Source: Streptomyces filipinensis (GTDB lineage Bacteria; Actinomycetota; Actinomycetes; Streptomycetales; Streptomycetaceae). Taken from it: a stretch of DNA of 64,000 bases. The notes under the pieces are model-generated. The model worked only from the letters and a program-made list of their open reading frames with translations. It was not told where the DNA came from and searched no databases. Positions within the stretch are counted from its first letter, which is position 1. Each line of letters begins with the position of its first letter. The stretch spans positions 41,449 through 105,448 of the forward strand of contig NZ_BMTD01000026.1 in assembly GCF_014649495.1 (NCBI RefSeq). The letters are read 5' to 3'. Shown here in pieces: positions 59,587 to 64,000 of the stretch. The translations under genes were made by a program, and so were the position numbers.

Positions 59587-59990
59587 ACTTCCCCCGTCTA
59601 TGCTGTAGATATCGCGTATCTCACGTAAAAGCGCAGTGCTGGCCACACTGCGTCCCAAAAGGGACAAGCCACCGTGATCGATACCAAAGCGAAAATACCA
59701 CGCGAGAAGGAGCCCCCGAGCCCAAGCGCTTCTGCAGCGCAATGCAGGGGGTGAGGGCAGGGTCGAGTCGGAGCGTGCCGATAATTTAAGCGGTGCTCTC
59801 CAATCCTTTCCCTTCTCTTTCCTCCCCGTTTCCTTCCCTTGCCCTGACGCACCCGTTATCCGGGATTAACCAGGTCAGCTTCATGCTACCACTCCATGCA
59901 GATGGCATCCATGTGGGTTCTGTGAGCCTATGCGCTGGAAATCGGACAGGGCCTCGGACGGAAGACGACCAAAAACGGCCGCTCACCTTG
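59587..59990. promoter_or_regulatory. 404-bp region upstream of SARP gene: dyad and polypyrimidine tract
   Basis: No gene is seen. A dyad CGCAGTG/CACTGCG (59632-59638 and 59646-59652, 7-base loop) lies 46 bases before the SARP start and is a candidate operator. At about 59800-59846 the plus strand is nearly pure C/T, and the whole region is much less GC-rich than its surroundings. The end of the NRPS-MFS transcript also falls here; no clear terminator hairpin was found. Confidence 0.5.
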
Positions 59991-61256
59991 CTATGTGCGA
60001 CCTGCTTCATCCGCCGCACCCTCGGCGGGAGTCAGCGTTACGGCCACCAATACAGTCAGGAACAGGACGAAAGCACCGACGACGATACTGGTCGCGGTGA
60101 CACCGAAGCACTCGATCACGTACCCGCCGGCCACCGCCCCCACCGCATTCGCGCCGGACAAGAGAAAGCTGCTCGCACCGCTGACCCGTCCCTGCAGCTC
60201 ATCCGGAGTGATCCGCATTTGGTACACCGCACCAATGACGTTGAACAGGCTCGCCACATAGGAAATTCCGGCCAAGATGCAGGCAAGGGCCACCGGATCA
60301 CTCGTGGCCACGGCCAGCGGTATGAGCATCGTCCACAGCGCGAAACCGACCACCATCGAGCGGTGGAAAGTCAGCCTGCGGGTGGCCCAGGGCGCGTGGA
60401 GCGCGCCCAGCACCCCGCCCACCCCGCCCGCGCCGAGCACGACGCCGACGACGGTGGGAGAGTGCCCGCCCTTGCGGATCGTCACCATCACGGCCAGCAG
60501 GAGCACCTGGAACACCAGGTTGCTCCCCGCGAACACACCGGTGACACGTCTGGCGTACCTGCGCTGCCACAGCCAGCGAAGGCCCTCCGTGATGTCGACG
60601 TGAAGAGGCTGCCGCGGGGCGGGGTGCGGTGGCTTGAAGCCCCGTCTGAGCAGGAGGAGCAGCAGCACGGCGACGGCGTTCGCGACGGCGTTGACGGCGA
60701 AGGGCAGCCATCTCGCCAGCGTGAACAGCAGACCGCTGCCCGGCTGGCCGAGCAGTCCGATCGCGGCTCCGCGCACCTCGTTCTGCGCCATGGCCTCGGG
60801 CAGTTGTCCCGGGGCCACCACATGCCGGACCATGGCGCGCTCGGCCAGCTGGCCCACCAGCACGAGCGCGGCCTGGACGAACGCCGCGACCATCAGGCCC
60901 GGCAGCCAGAACCAGCCCCCGGCCTCGGCCGCGGCGACGCCGCCGACCGCGAGGAGGCCGACGACGTCACACCAGAGCATCAGCCTTCTGCGGTCCACAC
61001 GGTCGACCAGCGCACCGGCCGGCAGCTGGACCAGGAAGCTCGGCAGCGCGGCGGCGAACGTCACCAGTCCGGTGTCGCTCGCCGAGCCGGTGTGCCACAG
61101 GGCCAGCAGCGGATAGGCCACCATCGTGAACGAGGTACCGAGCCGCGAGATCCCGGAGCTCACCCACAGCCGGATGAAGTCGGCGTTCTTGCGCAGGGGC
61201 GGCACGCTGCCGCCGGCCGTGACCGACTGCTCGGTCACGGCCGTGGGCTCCGTCAT
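59991..61256 (-). CDS. MFS exporter (antibiotic efflux type)
   Basis: The 421-residue transporter has about 12 hydrophobic segments, the motif-A-like loop GALVDRVDRRRLMLWCD and the phrase FIRLWVSSGISRLGTSFTMVAYPLLAL typical of drug-export MFS-3 proteins. A second loop (MRITPDELQGRVSGASSFL) is also typical. ATG 61256 shares its base with the NRPS stop (TGATG), so the exporter is translated together with the last NRPS. It most likely exports the peptide product. Confidence 0.92.
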   Translation of the reverse strand: MTEPTAVTEQSVTAGGSVPPLRKNADFIRLWVSSGISRLGTSFTMVAYPLLALWHTGSASDTGLVTFAAALPSFLVQLPAGALVDRVDRRRLMLWCDVVGLLAVGGVAAAEAGGWFWLPGLMVAAFVQAALVLVGQLAERAMVRHVVAPGQLPEAMAQNEVRGAAIGLLGQPGSGLLFTLARWLPFAVNAVANAVAVLLLLLLRRGFKPPHPAPRQPLHVDITEGLRWLWQRRYARRVTGVFAGSNLVFQVLLLAVMVTIRKGGHSPTVVGVVLGAGGVGGVLGALHAPWATRRLTFHRSMVVGFALWTMLIPLAVATSDPVALACILAGISYVASLFNVIGAVYQMRITPDELQGRVSGASSFLLSGANAVGAVAGGYVIECFGVTATSIVVGAFVLFLTVLVAVTLTPAEGAADEAGRT

Positions 61257-64000
61257 CAGTCCCGGCCCGATCCGTCGGCGTTGCCCTGCTCCCGCCGCGC
61301 GGCCTCGTCCATGGCCCGCTGCCAGACCCCGGCCATCCGGGTCCGCCCGGACAGCACGGTGGCGATGAGGTGCTTGACCAGTTCACGGCCGCTCACCGAG
61401 TTGCTCAGCATCACCAGGCCGAGCCCGGAGTGCGCGCGCATCCAGGTCATCGCCTGGTAGCCGGCCGCCTGTCCGCCGTGGCCGAACTCCATGTCGCCAC
61501 CGGTGGTGTCGATGATGGTGCTCCAGCCGTAGGCACGATCGGACTGGGGTGTGAGCATCTGCCGCACCAGCTCGGTGTCGACCAGGCCCGCCTCCCGCCC
61601 CAGGTAGCCACGGCGCACTTCGGCGGCGAACCCGGCGAGGTCGGCGGCCGTCGTCCACAGACCGCCGCCGGCTGCCTCCGGGTTGACGTAGTAGCCGTCG
61701 GACATCTGCCTGCCCACCTCGTCGTGGCCACGCGCGAACCTGCGACCGGCGGTGTCCGGGAACCGCGGGTCGAAGCTGCTGTCGTTCATGCCCAGCGGCT
61801 CGAAGACCAAGCGGCGGGTGAGATCGGGGTACGACTCCCCCGTCAGGTCGACCATGACCTGCTGGAGCACGGAGAAGCCGGTCAGGCTCTTCCGGAACAC
61901 CTTGCCGGGAGTCTCCTCCATCGCGACCGGCGGGGTCTTGGCCGGAGGACGCCCGTTCAGCACGTCCAGCAGCGTCGGCACCGGATCGAACCGGTGATAC
62001 CCGTCGGCGAGAGGCGGATGCTGGGCGAACCCTCCGAGGTTCGCCAGGAGCATCCTCGCCGTGACCGGGTGCCCGGGTTCGGAAGGAACCTGCCACGACG
62101 TCAGGTACTCGTTGAGATCCCGGTCGAGGTCGAGCCTGCCCTCCGACACCAGCCGCAGGACCGTGAACGTCGTCACGTGCTTGCTGATCGAACCGGCGGC
62201 GAACACGGTGTCCGGGGTGACCGGCTCGGAATCCACGGCACCGACCCGGCCGAAGCTCCTCACCTCGGCGGCCGCCCCGTCCTGGAGCAGAGCGAGGCTG
62301 ACGCCCGGGATCTCGTGCTCGGCCATCACCTTCTCCACCTCGGCGACGGTCGCCTGGAAGGCCGCCGGCCCGGAGCGCCGGGCGCCCCTGCCGACAGCAC
62401 CGGCACCCTGCCGCAGCACCGCGCTCAGCTCGTCCACCTGCTCGTCGGCCAGTCGCTGGACGGTCCGCGGATCGTGCACGGCCGTGCTGTGGGTCCACCG
62501 GAGATAGAGCTGGTCCCCGACGAGGTATGCCTCGACCTCCAGCAGATGCGCGCGCATCGCGTCATCGGCACCGACCGGTGCGACCCGGTCCGGGACGAAC
62601 GCCAGCGTCGCGTCACCGCCCGGCGCCTGCCGCGGAGCGAAGGTGAAACCGACCTCCGGCGCGGGCAGCGTGGCCAGTTCCTCCGCCACATCGGCGTCGG
62701 GCGCCAGATGGCGGAGCAGCCCGTATCCATGACTCGGCTCCGGAAGGGTGCGCAGCTGCCGTGCCACCGACCGCAGAGCGGCCGTGGCGTCGCCGCCGCC
62801 CGGAACACGCAGCGACACCGGGAAGCTGTCGGTCAGCGGACCGACCGTACGGGCCAGGGCCTCACCGCGGTCCGGGTCGTGGCGCGGGTCGACGGTGACG
62901 TCGATGTCCACGCGCTCCGCTCCGGCCCAGCGGGCCAGTGTCCGCGCCAGCGTGCCCAGCAGCAGATGCTCGGGGTGCGCGTCGTCCAGCAGCACACCGG
63001 TCAGTTCGGCCGACAGGGTCGCGGTGACGCTGCCGCCGGTGACGTTCGTGTTGTGCTCCCCCGCGTGGTCGACGGGCAGGGCCGTCGCATCGGGCCGGTT
63101 CAGCCACACACCGGCCTGATCCAGCACCTCGTCGGAGAACGCCTGCTCCGCCATCTCCCGCGCCCATGCGTGCAGGGGTGTGACCACCGCCGGCAGGGTC
63201 ACCGGCCGCCCTTCGGCGCTCTGCCGGTAGGCGACGTTCAGGTCGCCGAGCACGATGGACCACGAGTGCGGGTCGAGTGCCGAGTCGAGGGCCGTGAGCC
63301 ACAGCTCGCCCGGCGTCCCCTCCTCGAACCGGACCAGTGTTCCCCGGATCACCGAGCCCTGCCCGGCGTCGAGGGCGGCACGCGCCTGGGCCAACACCTC
63401 GGTCATCGCAGCCGGCCGGTCGTCGGCGGACACCCCACCCAGGTCGAGTACGCGAACCAGCGCCTCGTCCGGCAGCTCCGCCAACTGGGCCCGCGCGCCG
63501 GGACCCTGGCCGCTGTACCTGAGACGGAGAGCCTCATGGTGCTGCACCACTTCCCGCAGCGCCCGTTCGAGAGCGTCGGCATCAGCCGCCCCACTCAACG
63601 GCAGCCGGACCGTCCGGCCTCCCGAAGAGTCGGTGCCCAGCCACTTGAGGTGACCCGGCAGCAGCGGCATCCCTTCCTCGACCGGGAAGCGGTCCTCGTC
63701 CGACTCGATCATCTGCGCCAGTTCACCGAGGCTCCGGGCCTGGAGCACCAGCCACATGGACAGCGGAACCCCGGCCTCCTGAGCAACGGACAGCAGTCGT
63801 ACCGCGCGGATGGAGTCGCCGCCGAGGTCGAAGAAGCTGTCCTCGACACCGACCCGTTCCACGCCCAGGACCTCGGACCAGATCGCGGCGAGCCGCTCCT
63901 CCAGCGGGGTGCGCGGGGCCACGTAGTGGCTCGCCGAGAACATCTCCGCCTCGGGAGCGGGCAGCGCACGGTGGTCGACCTTGCCACTGTTGGTCAGCGG
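61256..64000 (-). CDS. NRPS C-terminal part: (A) - PCP - epimerase-like - PBP-like domain (5' end outside window)
   Basis: At least 915 codons, open at the right edge. It enters with the end of an A domain (LTNSGKVDHRALP), then PCP (SFFDLGGDSIRAV). Next comes an epimerase-like domain (about 63,690-62,420) recognisable by SWSIVLGDLNVAY, ARTVGPLTDSFPV and YGLLRHL; its HH of HHxxxDG reads LD and the EGHGRE motif reads DPRHDPD, so it is probably dead. Last is a beta-lactamase/penicillin-binding-protein-like domain (about 62,370-61,330) with SISK (SxxK box) and HGG, but KSL where Y-x-N is expected. PBP-type thioesterases (SurE-like) usually stand alone and release cyclic peptides; here the domain is fused. 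Confidence 0.88.
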   Translation of the reverse strand, partial: PLTNSGKVDHRALPAPEAEMFSASHYVAPRTPLEERLAAIWSEVLGVERVGVEDSFFDLGGDSIRAVRLLSVAQEAGVPLSMWLVLQARSLGELAQMIESDEDRFPVEEGMPLLPGHLKWLGTDSSGGRTVRLPLSGAADADALERALREVVQHHEALRLRYSGQGPGARAQLAELPDEALVRVLDLGGVSADDRPAAMTEVLAQARAALDAGQGSVIRGTLVRFEEGTPGELWLTALDSALDPHSWSIVLGDLNVAYRQSAEGRPVTLPAVVTPLHAWAREMAEQAFSDEVLDQAGVWLNRPDATALPVDHAGEHNTNVTGGSVTATLSAELTGVLLDDAHPEHLLLGTLARTLARWAGAERVDIDVTVDPRHDPDRGEALARTVGPLTDSFPVSLRVPGGGDATAALRSVARQLRTLPEPSHGYGLLRHLAPDADVAEELATLPAPEVGFTFAPRQAPGGDATLAFVPDRVAPVGADDAMRAHLLEVEAYLVGDQLYLRWTHSTAVHDPRTVQRLADEQVDELSAVLRQGAGAVGRGARRSGPAAFQATVAEVEKVMAEHEIPGVSLALLQDGAAAEVRSFGRVGAVDSEPVTPDTVFAAGSISKHVTTFTVLRLVSEGRLDLDRDLNEYLTSWQVPSEPGHPVTARMLLANLGGFAQHPPLADGYHRFDPVPTLLDVLNGRPPAKTPPVAMEETPGKVFRKSLTGFSVLQQVMVDLTGESYPDLTRRLVFEPLGMNDSSFDPRFPDTAGRRFARGHDEVGRQMSDGYYVNPEAAGGGLWTTAADLAGFAAEVRRGYLGREAGLVDTELVRQMLTPQSDRAYGWSTIIDTTGGDMEFGHGGQAAGYQAMTWMRAHSGLGLVMLSNSVSGRELVKHLIATVLSGRTRMAGVWQRAMDEAARREQGNADGSGRD

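Overview
This window is high-GC actinobacterial DNA and almost certainly Streptomyces. The signs are a very strong third-position G/C bias, GTG starts and 4-base start/stop overlaps throughout, rare TTA codons confined to a few regulatory genes, and a recognisable Streptomyces chromosomal backbone (purEK, a SigI-type partner-switch locus, the hut operon) that runs into a lipopeptide-type NRPS gene cluster. No rRNA, tRNA, CRISPR array, transposase or phage gene was seen.

Layout. 1-13.8 kb is housekeeping: an acyl-CoA dehydrogenase (cut by the left edge), a UDP-glucose dehydrogenase, a CGNR zinc-finger regulator divergent from a VOC protein, two membrane dipeptidases around a MerR/old-yellow-enzyme pair, purE-purK, a GtrA protein, an OmpR-type two-component system and a POT peptide transporter. 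13.9-18.5 kb is a four-gene cell-surface operon: two sortase-signal proteins (LPQTG and LAETG) with shared domains, a DUF916-like membrane protein with a repetitive tail, and another secreted membrane protein. 18.9-23.1 kb holds an anti-sigma kinase, an anti-anti-sigma factor, a SigB-family sigma factor (sigI type) and a membrane-anchored zinc-finger/ricin-lectin fusion. 23.2-28.8 kb is the histidine-utilisation operon hutU-amidohydrolase-hutF-hutI. Then come a diaminopimelate-decarboxylase-like gene and an operon of Roadblock-type small proteins (30.5-32.7 kb). An RpiR regulator with a histidine-ammonia-lyase-like gene that lacks the normal MIO triad lies at 33.4-35.8 kb.

From about 35.9 kb to the right edge the window holds part of a lipopeptide gene cluster. 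One operon (46.3 down to 37.4 kb) carries a type II thioesterase, a free condensation domain, a fatty-acyl-AMP ligase, two long acyl-CoA dehydrogenases, an acyl carrier protein and a KAS III. A second (54.2 down to 46.5 kb) carries an NRPS with a decayed first adenylation domain, a free adenylation domain (glycine-like code) and a P450. A third transcript (from beyond 64 kb down to 60 kb) ends with an NRPS whose C-terminus is carrier, epimerase-like and penicillin-binding-protein-like, followed by an MFS exporter. Control genes are a SARP regulator with two TTA codons and a histidine kinase/response regulator/DUF4097 operon.

Regulatory sites tie this together. The first two operons each have an 11-bp-period TATAG heptamer repeat exactly 8 bp from a possible -10 element, the classic SARP geometry. 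The two-component operon and a distant DUF4097 lipoprotein gene share a 14-bp site (GGGTTATCCCTACC) placed exactly 43 bp from a GGCTA-type -10 region. The inferred picture is a bldA-gated SARP switching on lipopeptide synthesis, with a separate envelope-sensing two-component regulon that may respond to the product.
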